Source of the DNA: Bacillota bacterium
GTDB lineage: Bacteria; Bacillota; SHA-98; UBA4971
DNA length: 64,000 bases
Assembly (NCBI GenBank): GCA_014360195.1
Contig: JACIXY010000002.1
Location: 69,986 to 133,985 of the forward strand
Reading direction: 5' to 3'
This document shows, one piece after another, positions 1 through 9,090 of the stretch. Under the pieces are notes generated by a model that saw only the letters and a program-made list of their open reading frames with translations, had not been told where the DNA came from and did not search any database. A program made the position numbers and the translations under genes. Numbering within the stretch: position 1 is the stretch's first letter; each line of letters starts with the position of its first letter.

Positions 1-1670
1 CGGATCTCCTCATCGCCGTCGAGGGCCAGGGCGACGACGGTGGCGTCGCGCGCTTTCACTTCCTTGATGTTGCTCAGCATCTTCTCATACACGTCGCCCT
101 GGGTCGCAAGGGCGATGACCGGCACGCCCTTCACCACCAGGGCAAGTGTGCCGTGCTTCAGTTCGCCTGCCGGGTATGCCTGGGCGTTGATGTACGAGAT
201 CTCCTTGAGCTTGAGGCTCCCCTCCATGGAGACCGCGTAGTCCAACCCCCTGCCGATGAAGAACATCTGCTCCGCCCGGTGCAATTCCTGGGCGAGGTCC
301 CGCACGACACTGTCCTGGCCGAGCAGGATCTCCTCGGCGCACATGGGAAGCTTCTCCATCTCGCGCACGATCTCCTGCTCCTCTTCGAGATCGATCGTGC
401 CCCGGCGTCTTCCCAACCCTACCGCAACGAGGGCGAGCGCCACGAGCTGCGTGATGTACGCCTTCGTGGACGCCACGGCGATCTCCGGTCCCGCCCAGGT
501 GTAGAGCACGTCGTCGGCCTCCCGCGCCACCGAGCTTCCCACGACGTTCGTGATCGCGACTACGCGCGAGCCCCGCTTCTTCGCCTCCCTGAGCGCTGCC
601 AGAGTGTCGGCGGTTTCTCCGGACTGGCTTACCACTATCGTGAGCGTCTTCGGGGAAACCATCGGATCCCTGTAGCGGAACTCGCTCGCAACGTCAACCT
701 CCACGGGTATCCGTACCAGGCGCTCTATGAGCTTCTTGCCCACAAGGCCAGCATGGTAGGCGGTGCCGCACGCGACTATGAAGATCTTGTCGATGTTGTC
801 GAGGTCGGCAGCGGTGATGGGCACCTCGTGCAGGGTGACCGTTTTGGCGTCCCTGTCGATCCGCCCGGTGAGCGTGTCCCGGATGGCCCTCGGTTGCTCG
901 TGGATCTCCTTGAGCATGAAGTGATCGTATCCGCCCTTCTCGGCCATCACAGGGTCCCACCTGACGTGGACTACCTCTTTTTGCACCGCCCGCCCCTCAA
1001 GGTCCTGCACCGTCACGCTATCCCGGGTGAGGATCGCCACCTCCCCGTCCTCCATGACGAAAATCTCCCTCGTCGCCGCCATGACCGCAGGGATATCGGA
1101 CGCGAGGAAATTCTCGCCTTTCCCAAGGCCGATGATGAGTGGGCTGTCCTTGCGGGCTGCGACGATCCTGTCAGGGTCGCGCCGGGATATCACGGCTATA
1201 GCAAACGACCCGCGCGCCCGGGACAGAGCCTGCCGCACCGCCCCCGCCAGGTCCCCGTTGTAGTACTCCTCGATGAGGTGCGGAAGCACCTCGGTATCGG
1301 TCTCCGACTTGAACACGTGGCCCCTCGCCTCGAGCCACTCCCGCAGGGCGAGGTAGTTCTCGATGATACCGTTGTGGACCACGGCGAGCTGCCCCTTGCA
1401 GTCGCTATGCGGGTGGGCGTTCACGTCGGACGGCCTGCCGTGGGTCGCCCAGCGCGTGTGTCCGATCCCAACGCACCCAGCAGGGGCCTCGTCGTTGAGC
1501 TGGGCCTCCAGCTTCGCCAGCCTGCCTTCGGTCTTCCTAACGTCGATGGACCCGTTTCCCAGGACCGCGATCCCGGCCGAATCGTATCCCCGATACTCCA
1601 GCTTCTTCAAATTGCCAAGGAGAATGGGGGTCGCCTGGCGTGGTCCGATGTAGCCGACTATTCCACACAT
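1..1670 (-). CDS. glmS: glutamine--fructose-6-phosphate aminotransferase, 3' end cut by window
   Basis: Makes glucosamine-6-phosphate from fructose-6-phosphate and glutamine, the first step toward UDP-GlcNAc and peptidoglycan. The protein begins MCGIVGYIG, so Cys2 becomes the N-terminal nucleophile of the class II amidotransferase domain. The motif TRWATHGRPSDVNAHPH follows near residues 73-90. Two sugar-isomerase (SIS) domains come next, the first with SQSGETADT. About 556 codons are visible of a usual 600-610, so only the extreme C-terminus is missing. The gene lies 53 nt downstream of glmM on the same strand. That gap is too short for a glmS ribozyme, and none of its conserved core is seen. 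Start and identity are secure. Confidence 0.97.
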   Translation of the reverse strand, partial: MCGIVGYIGPRQATPILLGNLKKLEYRGYDSAGIAVLGNGSIDVRKTEGRLAKLEAQLNDEAPAGCVGIGHTRWATHGRPSDVNAHPHSDCKGQLAVVHNGIIENYLALREWLEARGHVFKSETDTEVLPHLIEEYYNGDLAGAVRQALSRARGSFAIAVISRRDPDRIVAARKDSPLIIGLGKGENFLASDIPAVMAATREIFVMEDGEVAILTRDSVTVQDLEGRAVQKEVVHVRWDPVMAEKGGYDHFMLKEIHEQPRAIRDTLTGRIDRDAKTVTLHEVPITAADLDNIDKIFIVACGTAYHAGLVGKKLIERLVRIPVEVDVASEFRYRDPMVSPKTLTIVVSQSGETADTLAALREAKKRGSRVVAITNVVGSSVAREADDVLYTWAGPEIAVASTKAYITQLVALALVAVGLGRRRGTIDLEEEQEIVREMEKLPMCAEEILLGQDSVVRDLAQELHRAEQMFFIGRGLDYAVSMEGSLKLKEISYINAQAYPAGELKHGTLALVVKGVPVIALATQGDVYEKMLSNIKEVKARDATVVALALDGDEEI

Positions 1671-1723
1671 GGTCCTGCTCCTTTCAGATGACCGGCCGCC
1701 TGAGACGGACAGCCTCTCGAGAC

Positions 1724-3100
1724 TCAACCGAGAGCCTCACTTATCGCCCTGGCAACATCCTCGACGACCTGTTCCACACTCGCACGATCTGGTCCCTCTC
1801 CGAGCACCCTGACGAGCGGTTCTGTGCCGGACGGGCGAACGAATATCCTCCCGTCAGGACCCAGACGCTCGGCAGCGCGGGCAATGGCATCATCGATGAT
1901 CCGGTTGCCTGCCAGGCCGTCCTTGTTGCGAACCTTCACGTTCACAAGGACCTGCGGGAAGGTTTGCATCCAGGAGGCTAGCTCAGAAAGACGTCGCCCG
2001 GTTTCGCGGATCACCGAGAGGAGTGCGAGCGCCGTAATGGCCCCGTCCCCCGTTGTGCTGCGGTCGAGGAAGATGATGTGGCCGGACTGTTCTCCGCCCA
2101 GCATGATGCCTTTCTTACGCATCTCCTCGAGGACGTAGCGGTCGCCCGCCTTTGTAAGGACCACAGACCCGCCCTCACGCTCGAAGGCCTTCACAAGCCC
2201 GAGGTTGCTGTACGCTGTGGCCACGATGGACCTGTGCGGCAGCTTTCCCTGGCGCAGGAGATGCAGTCCGCATATGGCCATGATGTGGTCGCCGTCCACC
2301 ACCTGGCCCCTCTCGTCGACGGCGATAAGCCTGTCGGCGTCGCCGTCGTGCGCAAGGCCGATATCGGCTCTCGCCTCCAGCACGGCCCGGCACACGGCCT
2401 CAGGGTGAGTCGAACCGCAACCCACGTTTATGTTCGTACCGTCAGGCGCGTCGCTTATGGCAACAACGTCAGCCCCGAGTTCCCTCAGCAACCTCGGGGT
2501 ACAGGCAAATGCCGCGCCGTTCGCGCAATCCACCACGATCCGCAGGCCCTCCAGGGTAACGTCGCAGGTTCCCTTCACGAACTCGACGTATCTGTCCTGT
2601 GCGTCGGTGATGTCCACGGCCCTCCCCACGCTGCACCCCGTGGGCCTGGGCAGACCATCCTCCACCTCGAGCCGCATGTTGCCCGCCTCGTCGAGGACGT
2701 GCCGCTCGATCTCCTCTTCCTCCTCGTCGGACAGCTTGAAACCGTCATGAGAAAAGAACTTGATGCCATTGTATTCGACGGGGTTGTGGGAAGCGGAGAT
2801 GACGGCCCCTGCATCGGCGCCCAGGTCACGCACAAGATAAGCCACGCCCGGCGTGGGCACCACACCCACGCGGAGGACACGCGCCCCGGCGGACATCATG
2901 CCCGCCGCCAGGGCAGCCTCAAGCATGTCCCCGGAAAGCCTGGTGTCACGCCCGATGACGATCGCCGGGGCGCCTCTTCTTGCACCCCGCTTTGCGGCGA
3001 CCACCGCCGCGCCGGCCCGCCCAAGCCTGAAGGCCAGCTCAGGAGAAAGCGCACCGTTAGCTACCTCGCGCACCCCGTCCGTGCCGAAAAGTTTTCCCAT
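1724..3100 (-). CDS. glmM: phosphoglucosamine mutase
   Basis: Converts glucosamine-6-phosphate to glucosamine-1-phosphate in the cytoplasm, the step after GlmS. The 458-residue length is normal. It starts MGKLFGTDGVR, carries the phosphoserine loop ISASHNP (Ser about 104), a metal-binding DGDADR loop near residue 245, and the phosphate-binding RPSGTEPLVRV near the C-terminus. A GGGAGGAC ribosome binding site precedes the ATG. The order cdaA-cdaR-glmM-glmS is the classic Bacillota operon linking c-di-AMP synthesis to cell-wall precursor supply, and CdaR and GlmM are known modulators of CdaA in Bacillus and Lactococcus. Confidence 0.98.
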   Translation of the reverse strand: MGKLFGTDGVREVANGALSPELAFRLGRAGAAVVAAKRGARRGAPAIVIGRDTRLSGDMLEAALAAGMMSAGARVLRVGVVPTPGVAYLVRDLGADAGAVISASHNPVEYNGIKFFSHDGFKLSDEEEEEIERHVLDEAGNMRLEVEDGLPRPTGCSVGRAVDITDAQDRYVEFVKGTCDVTLEGLRIVVDCANGAAFACTPRLLRELGADVVAISDAPDGTNINVGCGSTHPEAVCRAVLEARADIGLAHDGDADRLIAVDERGQVVDGDHIMAICGLHLLRQGKLPHRSIVATAYSNLGLVKAFEREGGSVVLTKAGDRYVLEEMRKKGIMLGGEQSGHIIFLDRSTTGDGAITALALLSVIRETGRRLSELASWMQTFPQVLVNVKVRNKDGLAGNRIIDDAIARAAERLGPDGRIFVRPSGTEPLVRVLGEGPDRASVEQVVEDVARAISEALG

Positions 3101-3131
3101 CCGCCATGTCCTCCCGGTCTCTCGTTACTCG

Positions 3132-3983
3132 TTAATGGAAACTCTCGATCTTCTTGAGATTAGGCCGTGTTCGCACCTCGCGAGACGCAGGTTCAGGAGC
3201 AGGAGCAGCACCAGCGTCTGCGTCCGCACCACCACCGCGCCCAGAAGGAGCGCTGGCGCCCTGGACGGACGATGGGCCAGGGCCGGCGCCCCTGCTCTCG
3301 GGTGTTGCGGGCGCGGGCTGGGCTTTCACCTGAACTGGCACAGTGACGCGAACCGACGCGGGATACACACTCACGCCTTCTACCGGGCTCCCGCTGCCAT
3401 CGACGGGGATCACTGCGACATCCCGCGAAACCCCTGCCGCAACCCCGGAGATATCTATCTGCGCGAGCGCGTTCCTCACCGCCTCCACCCTGCTCCTCGG
3501 CCCTGCTATTGTCACGGACTTCGGCGTGGAGCTGGGCTGAAGGGGAACGTAGCCGTCGCTGGGAAAGCCCACAAGCGCCACGGCGACAGGCATGTCCCGC
3601 CCGATGACCGCCTCCACAGTCACGCTGGTGCTCGCAGGCATTACCTCAATGACGTGCACGCCTTCGGGCGCAGATGCCTGCACCCTCACTCCGTGCTCGC
3701 CTTCTCCGCGCCCCGCCACAGAAACGAAAGCCCTCACTTTGGATCCGTCCAGGGGTTCCACCACCTGCCTGGGCCCGCGGACACGGAGTTCCACGTCTTT
3801 GGGCTTCGCCGTGACTATGAGGTTCGAGGCTACCCCGCGGACCTCAAGGCCCACGGTGACGATCTTCTCCACCGTGTCCCCCTGGGTTCGCCTGATGTCG
3901 GCCCCCGCCACGAACCATATAACGATGGCAAGGAGCAGCGCCGCTATTCGCAGGTGCAGGTCACGCGTCACCGGCAGCCTCAT
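3132..3983 (-). CDS. cdaR: CdaA regulatory protein, YbbR-domain
   Basis: Membrane-anchored regulator of the diadenylate cyclase CdaA. The 283-residue protein has one N-terminal membrane segment (about residues 11-27) followed by successive YbbR beta-domains rich in V-x-V patterns, then a Pro/Ala/Gly-rich low-complexity tail of about 50 residues. I chose the ATG at 3983 because it forms an ATGA overlap with the cdaA stop, which implies translational coupling. A longer reading from 4004 would overlap cdaA further without reason. The extracytoplasmic placement of the YbbR domains is known for the family. The long Ala/Pro/Gly tail is an unusual extension. Confidence 0.93.
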   Translation of the reverse strand: MRLPVTRDLHLRIAALLLAIVIWFVAGADIRRTQGDTVEKIVTVGLEVRGVASNLIVTAKPKDVELRVRGPRQVVEPLDGSKVRAFVSVAGRGEGEHGVRVQASAPEGVHVIEVMPASTSVTVEAVIGRDMPVAVALVGFPSDGYVPLQPSSTPKSVTIAGPRSRVEAVRNALAQIDISGVAAGVSRDVAVIPVDGSGSPVEGVSVYPASVRVTVPVQVKAQPAPATPESRGAGPGPSSVQGASAPSGRGGGADADAGAAPAPEPASREVRTRPNLKKIESFH

Positions 3984-4831
3984 GTCGCATGCCCCCTCAG
4001 CCACCCCGGAATCCCCTGCCGGGTGCGACCAGGTTCCAACAATTCCCCAAGCTTATCCCTCAGGGCGCCTTCGTCAAGGTAGCGTGTAAGCTTGCCGTTG
4101 AACGCCAGGGAGATGACCCCGGTCTCCTCCGAAACGACCACGACGGCTGCGTCGGACTGTTCCGTGAGGCCCAGCGCAGCTCTGTGCCTCGTCCCAAGCC
4201 TCTTGCTTACGGCCGGGTTCTCTGTGAGCGGCAGGTAACAGCCGGCCGCCACGATCCTGTTGCCTTTGATGATTGCTGCGCCGTCGTGAAGAGGAGTATT
4301 CGGTGTGAATATGTTGACGAGAAGCTCTGCAGAGACCACGGCGTCGATCTTCGTCCCGGTCTCCATGAGCTCTGCGACGCCGGTCTCGCGCTCGATCACG
4401 ATGAGCGCCCCGACTTTTTCACGGGCCATCATCGCCGCCGCCCGCGCCACGTCGGAGATCAGCTTCGCTGCATCCTCCTTCCCGAGAAACCCGAGAGGGC
4501 CCGCGAAAAGGCCGCCGCGGCCGATCTGCTCGAGCGCCCTGCGCATCTCCGGCATGAAGACGATGGGCAGGGCCACAAAGAGCATGGTGATGGTTTTCTG
4601 CAACAGCCAGTATACGGTCCGCAGGCCGAGGAGGTTACTGACCATGGTGGCGACAAACAGAATGGCGATGCCCTTCAGCAGAGACACCGCCCTTGTTCCC
4701 CGGATGATCACAAGTATCTTATAAATGACGTACGCTACGATGAGGATATCTGCTACCGCGCTGACAGCCTGCCTGGCATTTATCTTGGCAAGGTCCTCAA
4801 CGAACCTTGCCAGGCTGATGTCGAACGGCAT
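3980..4831 (-). CDS. cdaA: diadenylate cyclase, membrane type
   Basis: Condenses two ATP into c-di-AMP, the second messenger controlling potassium and turgor homeostasis in Bacillota. Three N-terminal membrane helices (about 26-44, 50-70, 75-93) precede a DAC domain with the two signature motifs: LHDGAAII (DGA at 183-185) and GTRHRAALG (RHR at 215-217). I chose the ATG at 4831 because GGGGGAGG lies 3-10 nt upstream. The 15-residue longer reading begins in GC-rich sequence without such a site. The 283-residue length matches CdaA proteins. It is first in the cdaA-cdaR-glmM-glmS operon. Confidence 0.96.
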   Translation of the reverse strand: MPFDISLARFVEDLAKINARQAVSAVADILIVAYVIYKILVIIRGTRAVSLLKGIAILFVATMVSNLLGLRTVYWLLQKTITMLFVALPIVFMPEMRRALEQIGRGGLFAGPLGFLGKEDAAKLISDVARAAAMMAREKVGALIVIERETGVAELMETGTKIDAVVSAELLVNIFTPNTPLHDGAAIIKGNRIVAAGCYLPLTENPAVSKRLGTRHRAALGLTEQSDAAVVVVSEETGVISLAFNGKLTRYLDEGALRDKLGELLEPGRTRQGIPGWLRGHAT

Positions 4832-4880
4832 GGGCCTCCCCCTCGGCTCCGGTCCTGCTTGCAGCCTCCGCCACAACTAT

Positions 4881-4909
4881 ATACTATACGTTTGTATGCA
4901 CTCGCGCAA
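4881..4909 (-). promoter_or_regulatory. candidate promoter of the cdaA-cdaR-glmM-glmS operon
   Basis: On the minus strand TTGCGC (4904-4909) is followed after 17 nt by TAGTAT (4881-4886), inside the only AT-rich patch of the 198-nt gap between apgM and cdaA. Neither box is a perfect consensus match, so this is a suggestion. Confidence 0.35.
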
Positions 4910-5029
4910 GGCTCGGCGGCTGGTATTGCATGGAGCCAGCGAGGAGGAGCCCCGCCGCGTCGCCGGTCAGGGTCAGGCGATGCGGCGGGGCGCAGGGGCA
5001 CAGAGGCGCATAAGCGCAGCAGCCCAGGG

Positions 5030-6235
5030 CTACGCCCCGAACTTGGCCAGCTTGAGGGCGTGCGCCATAGCAAGGGGTAGCGCGCCGAGGGACGGGAACG
5101 TGCCGAGGGATCCGCCCGCGCAGGCTGTCTCGCCGAACCCCGAGACCCGGTCGGGCCTCACCCACTTCGAGGAAATAAGGAAGGGCACCGGATGCCAGCT
5201 ATGGGCTTTGAGGGTGGCGGGCGTGGAGTGGTCCCCTGTCACCACCAGGACGTCGGGCGCAAGCTCCAGAATAGCGGGGAGGTGCCGGTCAAACTCCTCG
5301 ACCACCTCGACCTTGCGAGCGAAGTTGCCGTCCTCCCCGGCGCTATCGGTGTCTTTGACGTGGAGGTAGAAGAAGTCGAACCTCCCAAAGTTCTCTCGGA
5401 GGGTCCTCACCTCGTCCTCGACGGTCGCACCTGTCTCAAGGACCTCCATACCCACCAGCCGCGCCACGCCCCGATACATCGGGTAGGTGGCGATGGCTGC
5501 TGGGGTAAGCTTGAAGGCCTCCGACATGGTCGGTATGTCAGGGTGTTTCGCAAAGCCCCGGAGCAGGACCATGTTCGCGGGGTGTTGGTCGCGCAGCACA
5601 GCCCTCGCCCTGTCGAGCCACTGGTTGATGACCGTCGCGGTGCGCTCGGCCTCGGGAGTGCGGGGCACGGCAGGCTTCGGTTTCTCGCCCGCGTGCTGTG
5701 GGTCGGTGTCCTCGATGTCCCCGGACAGCCCCTCTCCCCGGAACACCGCCACGAACCGGTGCAGCTTGCCGGGCTCGAGGATGACCTCAGCGCCGTCAAC
5801 GCGGATCTTGCGGAGCATGTCAACAAGCTCGCGGTTCTTCTCCGTGGGAATCCTCCCTGCGCGCCTGTCGGTGATGACGCCGGACTCATCCACGGTGCAG
5901 AAGTTACCACGGGCGGCCACGTCGGTCCGCTCGAGTTCGACCCCCACCCCGAGGGCCTCGAGCACGCCCCTGCCTATCTCGTACTTTAGAGGATCGTACC
6001 CGAAGAGGGCAAGGTGGGACGGGCCGCTGCCGGGCGTGATCCCAATCCCCACCGGCTCCACCAGGCCGCAACTGGACTTCGCCGCGAGGGCGTCGAGGTT
6101 CGGCGTGCGGGCCGACTCCAGGGCGGTTCGCCCGGTATCGGGATGGGGAAGGCCGCCCAGGCCGTCCACTATCGCCATGACGATCTTGGAGTCAGTCTTC
6201 TGCGCCAGGCTCTTGATGACTTCGATGTGTACCAT
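5030..6235 (-). CDS. apgM: 2,3-bisphosphoglycerate-independent phosphoglycerate mutase, archaeal type
   Basis: Interconverts 3- and 2-phosphoglycerate in glycolysis and gluconeogenesis. The 401-residue protein belongs to the ApgM branch of the alkaline-phosphatase superfamily: metal-binding VDGLGG near residue 24, the Ser-containing [16 protein letters not shown] loop near 68-83, [13 protein letters not shown], and the metal-binding VTGDHSTP motif toward the C-terminus. I chose the ATG at 6235 because AAGGAGAG lies 8 nt upstream; an in-frame codon 11 residues earlier lacks such a site. ApgM is typical of archaea and of thermophilic or deep-branching bacteria. The upstream region holds a copy of the interspersed repeat. 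Confidence 0.95.
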   Translation of the reverse strand: MVHIEVIKSLAQKTDSKIVMAIVDGLGGLPHPDTGRTALESARTPNLDALAAKSSCGLVEPVGIGITPGSGPSHLALFGYDPLKYEIGRGVLEALGVGVELERTDVAARGNFCTVDESGVITDRRAGRIPTEKNRELVDMLRKIRVDGAEVILEPGKLHRFVAVFRGEGLSGDIEDTDPQHAGEKPKPAVPRTPEAERTATVINQWLDRARAVLRDQHPANMVLLRGFAKHPDIPTMSEAFKLTPAAIATYPMYRGVARLVGMEVLETGATVEDEVRTLRENFGRFDFFYLHVKDTDSAGEDGNFARKVEVVEEFDRHLPAILELAPDVLVVTGDHSTPATLKAHSWHPVPFLISSKWVRPDRVSGFGETACAGGSLGTFPSLGALPLAMAHALKLAKFGA

Positions 6236-6334
6236 TTCAAGATCTCTCCTTCCGCAGGGGTCTAACAACTACGTGCCAATCTACGCGTGATTCTATACGC
6301 GTCGCGCTTTTCCTCCTCAGAGTGCAGGGACATA

Positions 6335-6459
6335 CTAAGTGAGGGTGCGTTAGTTTTCGTCCCTTTGCCAGTAGTTGCCGGGCTGTCGGTGTTGCACTTT
6401 CTCTTTGAGTCACCGGCAACCCCTCCCAAGAATCGGGGACATTTCTGCACCCTCACTTA
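6335..6459. repeat. interspersed inverted-repeat element, copy 1 (short form, intact)
   Basis: 125 bp bounded by perfect 14-bp terminal inverted repeats, CTAAGTGAGGGTGC and GCACCCTCACTTAG. An imperfect inner inverted repeat (CTGTCGGTG/CACCGGCAA) flanks TTGCACTTTCTCTTTGAGT. It lies between divergent apgM and the penicillin-binding protein gene. No coding capacity. This copy and that at 48.0 kb define the short form of a family with at least six copies in the window. The structure resembles a MITE. Confidence 0.85.
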
Positions 6460-6541
6460 GCTTTGCACCGAAGGCCGGGGTAGTGCCGGGGCCGGTCGCT
6501 CCCGGCGCGCCAGTTTACCCGGCGGGGGCGAGGCGCGGAGT

Positions 6542-8608
6542 TTGCGGGAAGGGCACGGCCAGCACAATCAACGTAGGCAGCACGCTCAGCGCGTTAGACA
6601 CTGTCCGCAAGATGGACCCGGCAGGACGGGCGGGCGGCGTCCAGGCGCCCGGTGGCGGTCCATCGTGTTCGCGGCTGTTGCCACCATCGTGGTGGCCTTC
6701 GCGCTCGTCCGCGTGTTCCCGGTGCCAGGGAAGCAAGTCGGCAGCGTGTTCTACGACATCCGGGGTGAAGCCATCACGTCGACCGTTGCAGGCAACCGCA
6801 TCGAGGTGCCGCTCTCGGCCATCTCACCTCGACTGCGCGAGGCGGTCATCGCCGTGGAGGACAAACGCTTCTACAGGCACCCTGGCATCGACCCCATCGG
6901 CATCGCGCGGGCGCTCGTACGGAACATCCGCGCTGGACGCATCGTGGAAGGCGGCAGCACCATAACCCAGCAGCTTGCCAAGGACATGTTCCTGCCGCCG
7001 GAGCGGACCATCGGGCGAAAGGTAGCGGAGCTTTTCCTCACGTTTTACCTGGAGCTGAAATTCTCCAAGGACGAGATCCTCGAGCGCTACCTCAACCTCG
7101 TATACCTTGGACACGGGGCGTACGGGGTCGAAGCCGGGGCGCGGCTCTACTTCGGCAAGAGCGCTCGAGACGTCTCACTTGGAGAAGCCGCGATGCTCGC
7201 GGGCCTCACCAGGGGACCGTTCTATTACTCGCCGTACCGGGACATGCAGGCCGCTCTAGATAGACGCAGGGTCGTGCTGGACAGAATGGTTTCGGCGGGC
7301 TACATCACTCGGGCCCAGGCCCGGGAGGCGGCGCGAGAGCCGCCCAGGCTCGTGGGGCTCGGCACCCGCGAGATCAGGGCGGCGCCCTACTTCGTGGACT
7401 ACGTCATGGAAGAGGTCCTCCGTCGCCTTGGCGATGGCGGGAACCTCCTGTACTCGGGCGGCCTGAAGGTGTACACCACCCTCGATATGTCCATGCAGAG
7501 GGCCGCAGAGAAGGCGTTCGGAATAGGGCTTGACGCGCTCACCCCGGAGACGCCCGTCGGACCGGTCGTTCAGCCTCAGGGAGCGCTTGTCGCCATCGAC
7601 CCGAGGAACGGCCACGTGCGCGTGCTCATCGGGGGGAGAAGCTTTCATGAGACCCAGTTCAACCGAGCGACCCAGGCGAGGAGACAGCCCGGCTCAGCAT
7701 TCAAGCCCTTCTTCTACGCGGCAGCGCTGGACAGCGGCTTCACAGCGGCAACCACGCTCACCTGCGAGCCCTTGACCTTCTGGTCGGCGGGGACGCCCTA
7801 TGCGCCCACGGATTACGGCCGGTTCGAGTATCACTTTCGTATGCTCACGCTACGGGAGGCCCTCGTGGTCTCGTGCAATGTGGTCTCGGTCCATCTCGCG
7901 AGCATCATCGGGCCTGAGAAGGGCGCCGAGTACGCGAGGCGACTCGGCATCAAGAGCCCTCTTCGACCCCACCTCTCGCTCGTCCTCGGGACGTCCGAAG
8001 TCACACCGCTCGAGATGGCCGCGGCGTTCGCACCGTTCGCCAACGGAGGCAAGCGCGTCGAGCCCATGTTCATCGTGTCGGTCAAGGACAGGCGCGGCCG
8101 CGAGCTTCTGCGAAACCGACCCCGCGTAAGCCAGGTGCTGGACCCGAGGACCGCCTTCATCGTAACCGACATCCTCAAGCAGGTTATAAGCAAGTGGGGG
8201 ACAGCTGCGAACATCGCGGACAAGGTTGCCCGACCAGCCGCGGGTAAGACTGGGTCCACTCAGAACTATACCGACGCATGGTTCGTAGGATATACACCGG
8301 ACCTTGTATGCTCCGTGTACGCAGGGTACGACGACCCCGCCACCCCTCTCGGGAGGTCGGGCGGGGCCGCCGCCGCGCCCATCTGGGCCGATTTTATGAA
8401 GGAGGCGCTGGCGGACAGGCCTCCCGCCACGTTTCGGCGGCCGCCGGGGATTGTATCCCGAGAGATCTGCCATGAGACCGGGTGCCTTGCCACTCCGGCG
8501 TGCCCCAACACGCGATGGGAGATATTCAAGGCGGAGGCCGTACCCACCGAGACCTGCCCGTGGCACGGCGCCGCGCCGGTCACCAGCGGGCATCTCCAGG
8601 GCCCGTGA
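6542..8608 (+). CDS. class A penicillin-binding protein (transglycosylase/transpeptidase)
   Basis: Bifunctional peptidoglycan synthase on the outer face of the membrane. A single membrane helix (about residues 41-58) leads to a GT51 glycosyltransferase domain with EDKRFYRHPGID (catalytic Glu about 106), GGSTITQQLAK and KDEILERYLN. The transpeptidase domain follows with SxxK in PGSAFKPF (Ser about 385), SCN, and KTG in AGKTGSTQNYTDAWFVGYTP (about 567). A Cys-containing C-terminal tail follows (CHETGCLATPACP). The N-terminus is uncertain: the TTG at 6542 has only a weak ribosome site and the first 38 residues look unlike protein, so the true start may lie nearer the membrane helix. It is alone between two repeat copies. 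Confidence 0.93.
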   Translation: MREGHGQHNQRRQHAQRVRHCPQDGPGRTGGRRPGARWRSIVFAAVATIVVAFALVRVFPVPGKQVGSVFYDIRGEAITSTVAGNRIEVPLSAISPRLREAVIAVEDKRFYRHPGIDPIGIARALVRNIRAGRIVEGGSTITQQLAKDMFLPPERTIGRKVAELFLTFYLELKFSKDEILERYLNLVYLGHGAYGVEAGARLYFGKSARDVSLGEAAMLAGLTRGPFYYSPYRDMQAALDRRRVVLDRMVSAGYITRAQAREAAREPPRLVGLGTREIRAAPYFVDYVMEEVLRRLGDGGNLLYSGGLKVYTTLDMSMQRAAEKAFGIGLDALTPETPVGPVVQPQGALVAIDPRNGHVRVLIGGRSFHETQFNRATQARRQPGSAFKPFFYAAALDSGFTAATTLTCEPLTFWSAGTPYAPTDYGRFEYHFRMLTLREALVVSCNVVSVHLASIIGPEKGAEYARRLGIKSPLRPHLSLVLGTSEVTPLEMAAAFAPFANGGKRVEPMFIVSVKDRRGRELLRNRPRVSQVLDPRTAFIVTDILKQVISKWGTAANIADKVARPAAGKTGSTQNYTDAWFVGYTPDLVCSVYAGYDDPATPLGRSGGAAAAPIWADFMKEALADRPPATFRRPPGIVSREICHETGCLATPACPNTRWEIFKAEAVPTETCPWHGAAPVTSGHLQGP

Positions 8609-8799
8609 GCGTGCCGCTATGCAGAGGCCAACAGGGTGTATGTGCCGCGCGATCAGCGGCAACCTGGAGCCGGCCAACAGGCCAGAACAGACCCATCAGC
8701 TCGCCCTGGCTTGCCACACGCAAGGTCCGGACGCACCTGCGCAGGCAGTACGCCGCCATGCCCGTCCGAACACTCGCCGAGAGCCATGCTGCCCTTGCT

Positions 8800-8996
8800 C
8801 CCAGAGGACGGTTCGTTAGCTCCTCCCGGTTTTTCAGCAGCCGCTCGGTTGCCGGCGTCGCGCTCCTGGACAGCGCTCCACGCGGGGCGCGCTTCTCCTG
8901 AGCCAAGCCCGCAGTGCAAGTGGCCGGGACCTGACACCCCTCGTGGAAGCACCGGCACCATCTCCCAACGTCGAGAGCATTTCTGCACCCTCACTT
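8800..8996. repeat. interspersed inverted-repeat element, degenerate long form (copy 2)
   Basis: Lies in the 482-nt convergent gap between the penicillin-binding protein and the HAD gene. It aligns by eye with the long-form copy at 26.5 kb: CGGTTGCCGG near the left, GGGGCGCGCTTC, AAGTGGCCGG, CTGACACCCC, a CTCCCAACG hairpin arm, then the conserved right end TGCACCCTCACTT. The left boundary is eroded and approximate. The rest of the gap shows nothing recognisable. Confidence 0.6.
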
Positions 8997-9090
8997 GGGG
9001 TTTTCGGCGTCCGGTGCCGCACCACGCACAATGCCAGCCACCCGTCCGGGCTGGGCGAATGCCCGTCAGAAGAGGGCCGCGCTGAAGCGC

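Noticed and set aside
153-1691. Long open frame on the plus strand across glmS
   Set aside because: It is the shadow of glmS, whose minus-strand translation shows full family motifs.
1671-1723. Possible glmS ribozyme upstream of glmS
   Set aside because: Only 53 nt separate glmM and glmS and the conserved ribozyme core is not present.
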